From the NCBI GenBank assembly GCA_031363085.1, contig JANLTU010000004.1, positions 1-64,000 of the forward strand: a stretch of DNA of 64,000 nt, given 5' to 3'. The notes under the pieces are model-generated. The model was not told the origin of the DNA and ran no database searches. It worked only from the letters and a program-made list of their open reading frames with translations. The stretch's first letter is position 1; the number at the start of each line of letters is the position of its first letter. Origin of the DNA: UBA6921 sp031363085. GTDB lineage: Bacteria; Pseudomonadota; Gammaproteobacteria; SG8-11. Below are positions 1 to 8,279 of this stretch, piece after piece. The position numbers and the translations under genes were made by a program.

Positions 1-537
1 ACGCAGTCCGAACTGTCGCAGGGTGCGATTTACATCGTCCTGCGTGGCGTCCGCAGCAAACACGAGATTCAATCGGACTCCCGTTGTGTGCGTCGCCGGT
101 TGCGCGGATAGCGTGTCGTAGGTTTTTTGCTGTGGGTCGAAATTTACTCCTGCCAACACTGCGATTACCGCAAACTGCGCGAGCACTACTCCCCAGGCAA
201 GACGCGGATCGCCGAACAGCCATGCCCACCACGATTTACCTGTGCCAGTGTGTTGGTGCGGTGCGGGTACGTCAGCGACTTTTTTCACAGCCGTCGCGGC
301 GATATTGCCTTTGATGCGTTGGAACAACTGGTCCGCATGGGCCGCGCTGATCGGTTCGCGTTGCGCGAATGAAGTTGCGATGTCCTGAAATTCCTTTAAC
401 TCGCGCCGCAACTGCGGGTCGTTCTTGAGCGCGGCGTCGATGGCTTTGCGTTCCGCCGCCGATGCCGTGCCGTTCACATAGGCGGGCAGATGTTCACGCA
501 AGCGGTTCGGTTCTTGAGCGTCGAGGTCAGATGTCAT
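1..537 (-). CDS. Membrane anti-sigma factor, C-terminus cut by window edge
   Basis: The frame starts at ATG 537 and is open to base 1 (about 179 codons seen). The first roughly 90 residues are soluble and helical, with a 'HLPAYVNGTASAAE' segment typical of the short N-terminal zinc-finger-like region of anti-sigma factors, but I see no complete HxxxCxxC motif. One membrane helix follows (LAWGVVLAQFAVIAVLAGV), then the start of a periplasmic domain. The gene overlaps the stop of the ECF sigma gene by 11 nt, so the two are translationally coupled, which is the usual order for a sigma/anti-sigma pair. By family knowledge it should hold the sigma factor at the membrane. The stimulus is unknown. 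About 141 nt of this gene (227-367) are repeated on the other side of the sigma gene. Confidence 0.75.
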   Translation of the reverse strand, partial: MTSDLDAQEPNRLREHLPAYVNGTASAAERKAIDAALKNDPQLRRELKEFQDIATSFAQREPISAAHADQLFQRIKGNIAATAVKKVADVPAPHQHTGTGKSWWAWLFGDPRLAWGVVLAQFAVIAVLAGVNFDPQQKTYDTLSAQPATHTTGVRLNLVFAADATQDDVNRTLRQFGLR

Positions 538-1105
538 GTGCGGTTACTCCCATGCTGAGCAACTGTTTCTTGAGCGCCTCCTTCGCATAGAACACGCGCG
601 TCTTGACAGTATTCACCGGAATGTCCAGCAAGCCGGCGATATCCGGGTAGTTCATTTCAGGCAGCAGCACCAGTCCCAGAATCTCGCGTTGCTGCAAGGT
701 CAGTTTGGCCATGGCTTGGTGCGTCAAGCGTCGCGCGTCGTCAGCCTCCAAGGGATCCGGCGGGGTCAGGGCAAGATCGGGATAATCGGAAATATCCTCG
801 TGGCGTCTGTCTTTGCGCAAACGGTTCATCGCCAAATTGCGCGCAATACCGATGATCCACGATGTGACTTTGGCGTCACCTTTGAATCGCGCCGCGCTGT
901 TCCACACCTCGGTGTAGGTTTCCACCAGCACGTCGTCCACGAAACTTGAGTTGCTCAGCGTACGCATCAAATAAGCATACACGCGGCGATGGGTTTGTTG
1001 GTACAACTGCTCGAAGGCGCGCTCGTCGCCCGCTGCCGTTTGCATGAGCAGCCTGCCCAGTTGCTCATTGTCGTTGCTGCTGCTGTCCATAGGTCGTGGT
1101 GACAT
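527..1105 (-). CDS. ECF-type RNA polymerase sigma factor
   Basis: This is a small group 4 sigma-70 protein of about 192 residues. Region 2 is visible as 'VDDVLVETYTEVWNSAARFKG' followed by the promoter-melting stretch 'TSWIIGIARNLAMNRLRK'. Region 4 carries the helix-turn-helix 'MNYPDIAGLLDIPVNTVKTR'. There is no region 1 or 3, as expected for ECF factors. ATG codons at 1105 and 1090 are both possible and neither has a good Shine-Dalgarno site. The GTG at 1174 lies inside a duplicated anti-sigma fragment and is unlikely to be the start. The following gene encodes its presumed membrane anti-sigma factor and overlaps it by 11 nt. The target promoter motif cannot be derived from this window. Confidence 0.9.
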   Translation of the reverse strand: MSPRPMDSSSNDNEQLGRLLMQTAAGDERAFEQLYQQTHRRVYAYLMRTLSNSSFVDDVLVETYTEVWNSAARFKGDAKVTSWIIGIARNLAMNRLRKDRRHEDISDYPDLALTPPDPLEADDARRLTHQAMAKLTLQQREILGLVLLPEMNYPDIAGLLDIPVNTVKTRVFYAKEALKKQLLSMGVTAHDI

Positions 1106-1161
1106 GATTGCGAGTTTGACCAAGAGAATGGGTAATGACGCCGGTCGCAGCGCGCAACAGT

Positions 1162-1302
1162 CACCACGATTCACCTGCGTCAGTGTGTTCGCGCGGTGCG
1201 GGCAGGTCAGTGACTTTTTTCACCGATGTTGCGGCGATATTGTCCTTGATACATTGGAACAACTGGTCCGCATGGGCAGCGTCAATCTGTTCGCGTTGCG
1301 CG
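1162..1302 (-). pseudogene. Duplicated fragment of the anti-sigma gene
   Basis: These 141 nt align without gaps to 227-367 inside the anti-sigma gene, at roughly 85% identity by eye (about 120 of 141). Read on the minus strand they still encode the matching peptide (QREQIDAAHADQLFQ, then IAATSVKKVTDLPAP) and stop at a TGA just after 'ESW'. There is no start codon, membrane helix or N-terminal domain, so this is a remnant and not a gene. It lies immediately upstream of the sigma factor gene. The likeliest origin is a former tandem sigma/anti-sigma duplication reduced by deletion. Recombination between two diverged paralogues is an alternative. Confidence 0.8.
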
Positions 1303-1410
1303 TAGGTGGTGGTGACCCGAATTAAGGTTCAGTGATTTCTGCCCAAGGAATAGACCGCATTGCCGGTTATGGCTGAAGAAGTTAAGCGTCCACTTTCATT
1401 CCTGCACCGG

Positions 1411-1542
1411 TCAAGCCCGGATCCTACAAAATATCAGGTCGTGGTGAATGAAGGGCGCTGCAGTGGGCACGTCTGCATCGGCGCGCGCGTTCACTCCTGC
1501 CGCCATGAACAACAGCGTGCGTAAAAAACCTCCGGGTGTCAT
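1411..1542 (-). CDS. Truncated exported protein, third gene of the exporter operon
   Basis: This 43-codon frame begins with an ATG overlapping the stop of the LolA-like gene (ATGA), the same coupling used between the two upstream genes. The peptide starts with a signal-peptide-like segment (FLRTLLFMAAGVNARADA) and ends after about 20 more residues. In related operons the MMPL exporter and LolA-like protein are often followed by a several-hundred-residue outer membrane or periplasmic protein, so this looks like the 5' stub of such a gene. The anti-sigma fragment lies about 110 bp beyond its stop, which suggests a deletion joined the two loci. Expression as a real small protein is possible but unlikely. 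Confidence 0.5.
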   Translation of the reverse strand: MTPGGFLRTLLFMAAGVNARADADVPTAAPFIHHDLIFCRIRA

Positions 1543-2348
1543 TCTCGCTCGACGCTGCGGGTGGTAAAGAAGTCGTCCGGCACCGGATGGCCGACTTCGG
1601 CGTGGGTGAATGTGAAGGTGGTCTTGTGGCCGGTCTGGTGATTCAGCATCTCGCGATGCTGCGCGATCCAGCGTTGGTTTTCCGGCTCCATCAGCTTATG
1701 GCCGGACACCGTTTGGGTCTTCAGCGGCCGCCCGGTCAGGTCAAAATAATCGACCTTATTCTCCAAGAAGTTGTCCTTGCGCACCCAGGTTATCTTTTTG
1801 CTGTAGCCGCTGTTTTGTTTGACGGCGTCATCCTTGGGAATCGACTCGATGACATAGCAGTCCTGGCCATCGACCGGCTCGGAACGCAGCAGCGCATGAC
1901 GATAGAGATCGGCCTTGGGCAGCAGGATATCGCCGTAGGAAAAATCCGATCCGACGAAGCTGTCTTTTTTGTTGCTGGCCACCAGTCGCCGGCTTTTCTT
2001 GAGCGCCGGGAGGTAGATCCACAGATCGTCGTCGCCGTTGGAATGTTCGAGCTGCAAAAACCCGGTGCCTTTGATATCCGCCGGGGACTGAAATTGCACG
2101 ATCAGGTTCGTGTCGATGCCGTTTTTTTGCAATTGCCCGAGGGTGGTGGTGCGGCGTTCGCGCGTCTGACCCTTGTCATTGATGAGCACCATGGTCGCTT
2201 CGGTACGCAGGGTCTTGACTTTTGTCACGAAAAAATTTTTCTCCATGATTTCCTGTGCGGTCAGGTCAGCCGACCAAGCGGTCGACCCGACCAGAATATT
2301 CGCAAGCAGCACGAGCGCACTGGATGTTAATTGCATGTATGTTTTCAT
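1539..2348 (-). CDS. LolA-like outer membrane lipoprotein-sorting protein
   Basis: This is a periplasmic protein of 269 residues with an N-terminal signal peptide (LTSSALVLLANILVGSTAWSA). The mature part fits the LolA/LolB-like half-barrel family that accompanies MMPL exporters: 'TRERRTTTLGQLQKNG', 'FLQLEHSNGDDDLWIYLPALKKSRR' (split here only as a landmark) and 'SDFSYGDILLP'. Such proteins are thought to bind a lipid or lipid-like ligand between the inner and outer membranes. Its start overlaps the end of the exporter gene by 4 nt (ATGA), so the pair is co-translated. The exact cargo is unknown. Confidence 0.8.
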   Translation of the reverse strand: MKTYMQLTSSALVLLANILVGSTAWSADLTAQEIMEKNFFVTKVKTLRTEATMVLINDKGQTRERRTTTLGQLQKNGIDTNLIVQFQSPADIKGTGFLQLEHSNGDDDLWIYLPALKKSRRLVASNKKDSFVGSDFSYGDILLPKADLYRHALLRSEPVDGQDCYVIESIPKDDAVKQNSGYSKKITWVRKDNFLENKVDYFDLTGRPLKTQTVSGHKLMEPENQRWIAQHREMLNHQTGHKTTFTFTHAEVGHPVPDDFFTTRSVERE

Positions 2349-4753
2349 TTGCCGGCTCCCGGCATTGCCAAGGCTTGTTTGAACAGCACATCACGTTGCT
2401 CGCCAAAAACAAAACGCGGCTTGAAGATCATCATCATGGCGCGCAGGAACAGCAAAGCAGACGCTGAGCTCACCAGCATGGTCGCCATCACCATCACCGC
2501 CAAACGGGTGTAAAAACCGAAGCCCGACGCCAGCAATACCGAGTATCCGCCCGCGACAGAAAGCGCCACGAACAGAATGGCTTTGCCGGAGGTGAGCAGG
2601 GAGTCGCGGGTAGCGGCAAACAGATCGGCGCTTTTCGCGAGCTCTTCGCGGAATCTGAATAACAAATAAAGCTCGTAATCGGCGCCGATACCGATTGCCA
2701 TGGCCGCTGTGGTCGCGGTGCCCATGTCGAGCGGCACGCCTAACCAACCCATCAGCCCGAAGTTCGCCAGGATAATAATCAGCAGTGGCATCACTACAAA
2801 CAGTCCAGCAACCAAGGAACGAAAGGCGAGGCTGGACAGGAGAAATACCACTAGCGCCATTTGCGCCATGTTCTGGAATTTTCCGCTGGTGAGAACTTCG
2901 TTAATGGCAATGGTTTGCGCTAACCCGCCGCCGAAGTGGACGGTGGTGCCGGGCGGGAATTCGCTGGCGATGATGCCTTGCGCACTCTTATAGAGAGACT
3001 CGGCATATGCCGTGCTGTCGTCTTTTAAGTAAATGAAGATCACCGCTTTTTGATAATCGTTGTCGACGAAGCTATCGAAATCTTGCGGATCGCCGGAGAG
3101 CGAATACAACAACAGATACTGTGCGATCAAGTCACGTTGATCGGGGATAGTAAAATAAGCCGGATCATCGGCATGGACCGCTTGATTCATGCGCTTGATC
3201 AAATCTGCAAGCGACTGCGTTTTACCGACCTGCGGCTGACTTTCGAGGAACGTTTGTAACTTGACCATGCCTTGTAAAATTTTGGGATCTTTAATGCTGT
3301 CCACGCCCTGGCCTTCGATCAGGAAAAACAGCGATCCGGTACCTGCAAGGCGCTCGTTCAACACGGCATCGTCACTGCGCACTTCGCTGCCGGCGTTGTT
3401 GTAACGTTTCAGGCTGTTGTCAGTGTGCAGTTTGAGCACACCCAGAAAAGCGACGCTGATCAGCGCCAGCGCAATGCCTAAGATCCACGGTGCCCGGCCA
3501 CCGACGAGATTGCTTGCGAGACTATTGAGCGTGCGATCAAGAATACCGGCGCGCTGCTCGCGCTCGACCTCGATTCTTTTGGGCGCAGGTAGCCACGTGC
3601 GCAAGACCGGAATCAAGCTCATTTCCAGAATCAGCGCGCCGAGAATGCCGCTACCGGCAAACACACCAAAATGGCGCACCACGGAAATCCCGGCGGTCGC
3701 CAGGGAGTAAAAAGTGATGGCGGCGATCAAGCCCGCCGTAATCATGGCCGGGCCCACGCGCACCAACGATTCAATCACCGCCGCTTTACTGATTTGTTTG
3801 TCGGAAAGCCCGTGCGCGGGCAGCACCTTGAGGCGGTGATATTCTTCGTAATAGCGCTTGAGAATTTGTATGGCGTGACCCGCCGCAACCGCCATGATCA
3901 AAATCGGCGTGGTGGTATTCATCCCATCCATATGCACGTTGAACAAACCCATCAGACCCAGCCCCCAGATCACGCTCATGAGTGCCGTGACCACCGGTAA
4001 CAACATGCCCTGAAAGCTGCGGAACGACCAATATTGGATCGCCATGATGATCAGCAGCGCGATGCCAAACCACATCGGCATTTTCATCATGTGAAATTCA
4101 AACCAAGCCAAGTCGATCGGAACTCCGCCAAGGTAAATGTCCACCGTGGCGTCGCGTTCCGGATCGGTGACCTTACGGATCGCGGTATACAGGGCGCTGT
4201 AACTGGGGTTGTCTTTGTTGATTTTAAAATCGGCAATCACGGCGGCGGTCTTGCCGTCTTGCGAGGCCAGCGCGTTGATGTAAATCGGGTTGGATGCCAC
4301 CGCCGCTTTCAAGCGCGCGATATCTTCGGCAGAGCGCGGCATCGTATCCAGCAGACCGCGCACCTGCATGCCCTCAGCCGTGCCCTTGATTTCTTTGGCT
4401 TGGCGCGCGGCGAGACTGTTGATGTTGTGCCGGATAGCTTCCGGAATCGCCTCGATCCCCGCTTGAATGCGCTGAATTTTCGCCAGGATTGCGGGCTGAT
4501 AAATATCCCCTTCCTTGGGTGCGATGCCGATCATGGTAAAATTGCGACCACCGAATACGCTTTCGAGCAACTTGGTGGCTTTGACGTAGGGATGCGACTG
4601 CGGTGCCCAGATATCCGGGTCCATGTCGATTTTCAGGCTAGTCATCTGCATACCAAGAAATACGGTCACGCCCAAAATGGCCAGCATGACTAAACTGCGC
4701 CAACGCAAAATAAATTCCGCGTACCACTTTAACCAGTTTGTTGCTTTGTTCAT
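2345..4753 (-). CDS. MMPL/RND-family inner membrane exporter
   Basis: This 802-residue protein has two repeated halves. Each half has a leading membrane helix, a large periplasmic domain and a block of five helices, the layout of MMPL/HpnN/RND-type transporters. The first helix is near residues 17-35 and the first periplasmic domain runs to about residue 225. The second half starts near residue 420 (ILGIALALISVAFLGVL). A conserved 'GIGADYELYLLFRFREE' segment lies in the last membrane block. It is in operon with the LolA-like protein (4-nt overlap), which suggests export of a lipidic or hydrophobic compound to the outer membrane. The TetR gene lies upstream on the same strand, with a candidate operator between the two. 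Confidence 0.85.
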   Translation of the reverse strand: MNKATNWLKWYAEFILRWRSLVMLAILGVTVFLGMQMTSLKIDMDPDIWAPQSHPYVKATKLLESVFGGRNFTMIGIAPKEGDIYQPAILAKIQRIQAGIEAIPEAIRHNINSLAARQAKEIKGTAEGMQVRGLLDTMPRSAEDIARLKAAVASNPIYINALASQDGKTAAVIADFKINKDNPSYSALYTAIRKVTDPERDATVDIYLGGVPIDLAWFEFHMMKMPMWFGIALLIIMAIQYWSFRSFQGMLLPVVTALMSVIWGLGLMGLFNVHMDGMNTTTPILIMAVAAGHAIQILKRYYEEYHRLKVLPAHGLSDKQISKAAVIESLVRVGPAMITAGLIAAITFYSLATAGISVVRHFGVFAGSGILGALILEMSLIPVLRTWLPAPKRIEVEREQRAGILDRTLNSLASNLVGGRAPWILGIALALISVAFLGVLKLHTDNSLKRYNNAGSEVRSDDAVLNERLAGTGSLFFLIEGQGVDSIKDPKILQGMVKLQTFLESQPQVGKTQSLADLIKRMNQAVHADDPAYFTIPDQRDLIAQYLLLYSLSGDPQDFDSFVDNDYQKAVIFIYLKDDSTAYAESLYKSAQGIIASEFPPGTTVHFGGGLAQTIAINEVLTSGKFQNMAQMALVVFLLSSLAFRSLVAGLFVVMPLLIIILANFGLMGWLGVPLDMGTATTAAMAIGIGADYELYLLFRFREELAKSADLFAATRDSLLTSGKAILFVALSVAGGYSVLLASGFGFYTRLAVMVMATMLVSSASALLFLRAMMMIFKPRFVFGEQRDVLFKQALAMPGAGK

Positions 4754-4841
4754 GACACGTTCCTCGCGACCTTCGAAATATGACCACCCATGAAACTGAT
4801 AACTAACCTTCCAACTGCCGCCACCCTCTCACAACTAAATA

Positions 4842-4865
4842 GTGAACAATAAATAAAATATTCAC
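4842..4865. promoter_or_regulatory. Candidate TetR operator upstream of the exporter operon
   Basis: The sequence TGAACAATAAATAAAATATTCA (4843-4864, flanked by G and C) begins 90 nt upstream of the exporter ATG in an AT-rich stretch. Its ends form the inverted repeat GTGAA/TTCAC. The same 22-mer with three changes lies upstream of the tetR gene (5513-5534). A regulator gene flanked by two copies of one motif is the classic sign of autoregulation plus control of the neighbouring exporter. No binding data are available. Confidence 0.6.
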
Positions 4866-4881
4866 ATCTTAGCCAAAAAAT

Positions 4882-5487
4882 TCAGCGCTTCTCCAGACCG
4901 CGCACGATGAGCTCCATCATTTGCTTAAACAATTGCTCGAATTGCTCCCTGGTATACCAATGAAGGAAATACGGCACACAAAATATTGTGGTCGCCACAA
5001 TCACGGTTTCGGCGCTGGCTGATGGGTCGCGTACGTCGAACTCTCCGGAAGCATTTCCTTGCGCCAAAACCGTCGCCAGTAACGAGCGCGTCACTTCTTT
5101 GTGCTGACCGATAATATCTGCGCGCTCGCGTGAGATCATTTCGACCAATTCGCCGATGCGCGGTTTATCGTGAAATTGCTCGTAAGTGAAGCGGAATAAG
5201 GCGCGCACAAATGCTTCCAGCCGCTGAGTGGCGCTCAGCCCCGGCTGCACTATGACGTCACGCAGACGGCGCTCTTTTTCCGCAAGCGTTTGACACGCAA
5301 GCGCTGCGCCGATCGCTTGCTTGTCTTCGAAAAACCGATACAGATTCGCTGCCGACATATCACAGTCCTTGGCGATCTCGGCCATGGTGGTTTTGTTGTA
5401 ACCATACTGGCCGAAGCGTGCCCGCGTTGCGATAAGCACACGTTCGCGCACTTCCTCAGCAAGGCTTGAGTGTCCGGCTTTTATCAT
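4882..5487 (-). CDS. TetR-family transcriptional regulator
   Basis: This 201-residue protein has an N-terminal TetR helix-turn-helix (residues about 12-60: 'RERVLIATRARFGQYGYNKT' leading into 'MAEIAKDCDMSAANLYRFFEDK'). The helical ligand-binding C-terminal domain resembles TetR_C regulators of efflux systems. It lies just upstream of, and on the same strand as, the MMPL/LolA-like operon. Copies of one AT-rich motif lie before its own start and before the exporter. It is probably a repressor of both that responds to the exported compound. The ligand is unknown. Confidence 0.88.
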   Translation of the reverse strand: MIKAGHSSLAEEVRERVLIATRARFGQYGYNKTTMAEIAKDCDMSAANLYRFFEDKQAIGAALACQTLAEKERRLRDVIVQPGLSATQRLEAFVRALFRFTYEQFHDKPRIGELVEMISRERADIIGQHKEVTRSLLATVLAQGNASGEFDVRDPSASAETVIVATTIFCVPYFLHWYTREQFEQLFKQMMELIVRGLEKR

Positions 5488-5511
5488 GTGTTGAATAATA
5501 GCGAGTAATTT

Positions 5512-5535
5512 GTGAACAATAAAGAATTTATTCAG
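5512..5535. promoter_or_regulatory. Candidate TetR operator upstream of tetR
   Basis: TGAACAATAAAGAATTTATTCA (5513-5534) contains the inverted repeat AATAAA-GAA-TTTATT and ends 26 nt upstream of the tetR ATG. It matches the site at 4843-4864 at 19 of 22 positions. This position would overlap the tetR promoter and fits negative autoregulation. Confidence 0.6.
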
Positions 5536-5782
5536 GCATCAGATCACACGTGCATAGTTTAGTTGGGGCCACCATGCCAAGGTGAGAATGCCTCTGCAAA
5601 GACTCGCCAGCGCGACTTAGAGTGAGCTTCGTATTGCGCACTGATTCTTAGCTTCGCCTATGTGTGTCAGAACGAAGATCCAGCATGAATACACCAAGAC
5701 CTACGGTCGCGTTTTACCCAAACTCATCGTTGCTCGACCAAGCTACACTCGCCTTGCATTCGACGTGCTAACATTCCGCACC

Positions 5783-6577
5783 ATGCTAACTCACCCCGAT
5801 ATTAACCCGGTTGCAATCAGTCTCGGCCCGCTGCAAGTGCATTGGTATGGCCTGATGTATTTGGTTGCGTTTCTGTCTTTTTATTGGCTGGGCTCGCTGC
5901 GCGCCAAACAACCCGACTCCGGCTGGAAAGTGGACGAAGTCGGCGACTTATTATTCTACGGTGCGCTCGGTGTAATTTTGGGCGGACGCTTCGGTTATGT
6001 GCTGTTTTACGATCTGAGCAATTACATTTCACAGCCGCTGAACATTTTCAAAATCTGGCAAGGGGGCATGTCGTTTCACGGCGGTTTGCTGGGCGTAATC
6101 GTCGGCATGGTGGTGTTTGCGCGCCGCACGCAGCGCACATTTTTTCAGGTCGCGGATTTCGTCGCACCACTGGTGCCGCTGGGCTACGGCGCCGGGCGTA
6201 TCGGCAACTTTATCAACGGCGAATTATGGGGCCGCGTCACCGACGTGCCCTGGGGCATGGTATTCCAAAACGCACCGGATCAGTTGCCGCGCCATCCGTC
6301 GCAATTGTATCAAGCGTTTCTCGGCGGCTTAGTCATCTTCACGATCATCTGGCTGTATTCGCGCAAGCCGCGCCCCACCATGGCGGTGTCGAGTTTGTTT
6401 CTGATCTGCTTCGGCAGTTACCGTTTCTTTGTCGAATTCTTCCGCCAACCCGATGTGCAACTGGGCTTCGTCGCGTTTGATTGGCTGACCATGGGACAAA
6501 TCCTGTCCGCGCCGCTGGTGCCAATAGGAATCGCGATGTTGGTGGTGGCGTACCGCAGGCACAAGCAGCCCGCATAA
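5783..6577 (+). CDS. lgt: Prolipoprotein diacylglyceryl transferase
   Basis: Lgt is an inner membrane enzyme that moves diacylglycerol from phosphatidylglycerol to the lipobox cysteine of prolipoproteins. The protein starts 'MLTHPDINPVAISLGPLQVHWYG' in the usual way (split here only as a landmark). It carries the family signature 'GRIGNFINGELWGR' and the conserved 'SFHGGLLGV' segment, and has about seven membrane helices over 264 residues, near normal length. I chose ATG 5783; the frame is open back to 5660 but that extension does not resemble Lgt. Genes for thymidylate synthase and dihydrofolate reductase follow, an order common in gammaproteobacteria. Confidence 0.96.
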   Translation: MLTHPDINPVAISLGPLQVHWYGLMYLVAFLSFYWLGSLRAKQPDSGWKVDEVGDLLFYGALGVILGGRFGYVLFYDLSNYISQPLNIFKIWQGGMSFHGGLLGVIVGMVVFARRTQRTFFQVADFVAPLVPLGYGAGRIGNFINGELWGRVTDVPWGMVFQNAPDQLPRHPSQLYQAFLGGLVIFTIIWLYSRKPRPTMAVSSLFLICFGSYRFFVEFFRQPDVQLGFVAFDWLTMGQILSAPLVPIGIAMLVVAYRRHKQPA

Positions 6578-6597
6578 CTTTCATCAAGGATCACCAC

Positions 6598-6984
6598 ATG
6601 ATTGACCATACCGGCATTGACGTAGACGACTTCGAACGCAGCAAAGCTTTCTACAGCCGCGCTTTGGCGCCACTGGGATATGCGTTGCTGATGGAGTTTC
6701 CAGCCGCAGTGACTGGTCATACCGATGTCGCAGGTTTTGGCGAGGTGCCGAAACCCGACTTTTGGATCAGCCGGGGTACAGCGAACCGTCCGCCCATTCA
6801 CGTAGCGTTTCGTGCCGCCAATCGCAAAACAGTTGATGCGTTTTATCACGCGGCACTCGCGGCGGGCGGCAAAGACCACGGCGCACCGGGATTGCGGCCA
6901 CATTATCATCCCAACTACTACGGCGCTTTCGTGATCGATCCTGACGGCCACAACATCGAAGCGGTGTGTCACACACCGGAGTAA
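6598..6984 (+). CDS. Glyoxalase/bleomycin resistance (VOC) family protein
   Basis: This 128-residue single-domain protein starts 'MIDHTGIDVDDFERSKAFY' and ends 'FVIDPDGHNIEAVCH'. Both ends are typical of the vicinal oxygen chelate fold, with candidate metal ligands His4 and the Glu near the C-terminus. The start at 6598 has a good ribosome site (AAGGA, 9 nt upstream). It lies between lgt and thyA with short gaps and is probably co-transcribed with them. Its substrate is not predictable; small cytosolic VOC proteins of this type include glyoxalase-like enzymes of unknown specificity. Confidence 0.85.
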   Translation: MIDHTGIDVDDFERSKAFYSRALAPLGYALLMEFPAAVTGHTDVAGFGEVPKPDFWISRGTANRPPIHVAFRAANRKTVDAFYHAALAAGGKDHGAPGLRPHYHPNYYGAFVIDPDGHNIEAVCHTPE

Positions 6985-6993
6985 CCAGCTCGC

Positions 6994-7788
6994 ATGCAGC
7001 AATATCTCGATTTACTACGCCATGTGCGCACCCACGGCACGCGCAAGGAAGATCGCACCGGCACCGGCACGTTGAGCGTGTTTGGCTACCAGATGCGCTT
7101 TGATCTCGCCGCTGGGTTCCCGGTCGTGACTACAAAAAAACTGCACCTGCGTTCGATCATTCATGAGCTGCTGTGGTTTATTCGCGGCGACACCAACGTG
7201 AAATATCTGCGCGACCACGGCGTAAGCATCTGGGATGAGTGGGCCGATGCCAACGACGACCTCGGCCCGGTGTACGGCAAGCAGTGGCGTTCGTGGTCCA
7301 CCGCTGACGGGCGCAGCATCGACCAGCTCAGCGAGGTGATCGCGCAGATCAAACGCAATCCCGACTCGCGCAGACTCATTGTCAGCGCCTGGAACGTCGG
7401 CGAGATCGAGCAGATGAAACTGCCGCCCTGCCATTTGCTATTTCAGTTCTACGTCGCCGGCGGCAAACTTTCTTGCCAGCTCTACCAGCGCAGCGCAGAT
7501 ATTTTTTTAGGCGTGCCATTCAACATCGCGTCATATGCGCTGTTAACGCGCATGATCGCGCAGGTGTGCGAGTTGCAACCCGGCGATTTCGTGCACACGC
7601 TCGGTGACGCACATGTGTATCTGAATCACCTCGATCAGGCCGACACCCAGTTGGCGCGCTCGCCCTTTCCGCTACCTACGTTGAACATCAATCCCGCCGT
7701 GCGCTCTATCTGCGATTTCAAATACGCAGACTTCGAACTCGCCGACTATCAATGCCACCCCGCCATCAAGGCACCGGTGGCGGTGTAA
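6994..7788 (+). CDS. thyA: Thymidylate synthase
   Basis: ThyA converts dUMP to dTMP with methylenetetrahydrofolate. At 264 residues it has the same length as the E. coli enzyme. The catalytic cysteine lies in 'MKLPPCHLLFQFYV', and the substrate loops 'RKEDRTGTGTLSVFG', 'CQLYQRSADIFLGVPFNIA' and 'HVYLNHLDQ' are intact. Its stop overlaps the folA start by one base (TAATG), coupling the enzyme to the reductase that regenerates tetrahydrofolate from its product dihydrofolate. Confidence 0.98.
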   Translation: MQQYLDLLRHVRTHGTRKEDRTGTGTLSVFGYQMRFDLAAGFPVVTTKKLHLRSIIHELLWFIRGDTNVKYLRDHGVSIWDEWADANDDLGPVYGKQWRSWSTADGRSIDQLSEVIAQIKRNPDSRRLIVSAWNVGEIEQMKLPPCHLLFQFYVAGGKLSCQLYQRSADIFLGVPFNIASYALLTRMIAQVCELQPGDFVHTLGDAHVYLNHLDQADTQLARSPFPLPTLNINPAVRSICDFKYADFELADYQCHPAIKAPVAV

Positions 7789-8279
7789 TGCCGTGCATTG
7801 CGTTAATTGCAGCGATGGCGGACAACCGCGTAATCGGTGTTGCGAACAAGCTGCCGTGGAAGTTGCCGGCCGACATGCAGTGGTTTCGTCAGCAGACGCT
7901 GGGCAAGCCGATTGTGATGGGGCGCAAAACCTTTGCATCGTTTGGCGCCAAACCACTGCCGGGCCGCACCAATATTATCGTGACCAGCGACCTTAACTAT
8001 CGTGCCGCAGCGTGCATCGTTGCACACACTATTGAAGACGCGTTGCGACTCGCCGGCGAAGTAACGGAAGTGATGATCATCGGCGGTGCATCGTTTTATG
8101 CGCAGATGTTGCCGCGCGCGGAGCGCTTGTATCTGACCTTGGTTCACCACCACTTCGACGGCGACAGTTGCTTTCCGGAATTGGATTGGACGCAATGGCA
8201 TGAAACGCAGCGCATCGAGCGTGCGCCAGATGAAAAAAATCCCTACGCGTGTTCGTTTCTGATTTTAGACCGCGCCTGA
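7788..8279 (+). CDS. folA: Dihydrofolate reductase
   Basis: FolA reduces dihydrofolate with NADPH. The 163-residue protein opens 'MPCIALIAAMADNRVIGVAN' and shows 'LPWKLPADMQWFRQQTLGKP', with the catalytic Asp in the LPADM segment (split here as landmarks). It continues with 'VMGRKTFASFG' and the nucleotide-binding 'MIIGGASFYAQ'. The chosen ATG overlaps the thyA stop by one base. The frame's upstream extension lies inside thyA and is not used. The 3' end overlaps the convergent apaH gene by 15 nt. Confidence 0.97.
   Translation: MPCIALIAAMADNRVIGVANKLPWKLPADMQWFRQQTLGKPIVMGRKTFASFGAKPLPGRTNIIVTSDLNYRAAACIVAHTIEDALRLAGEVTEVMIIGGASFYAQMLPRAERLYLTLVHHHFDGDSCFPELDWTQWHETQRIERAPDEKNPYACSFLILDRA

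Noticed and set aside
5660..5782. N-terminal extension of the lgt frame
   Set aside because: The extension does not resemble Lgt; the family N-terminus begins at ATG 5783.
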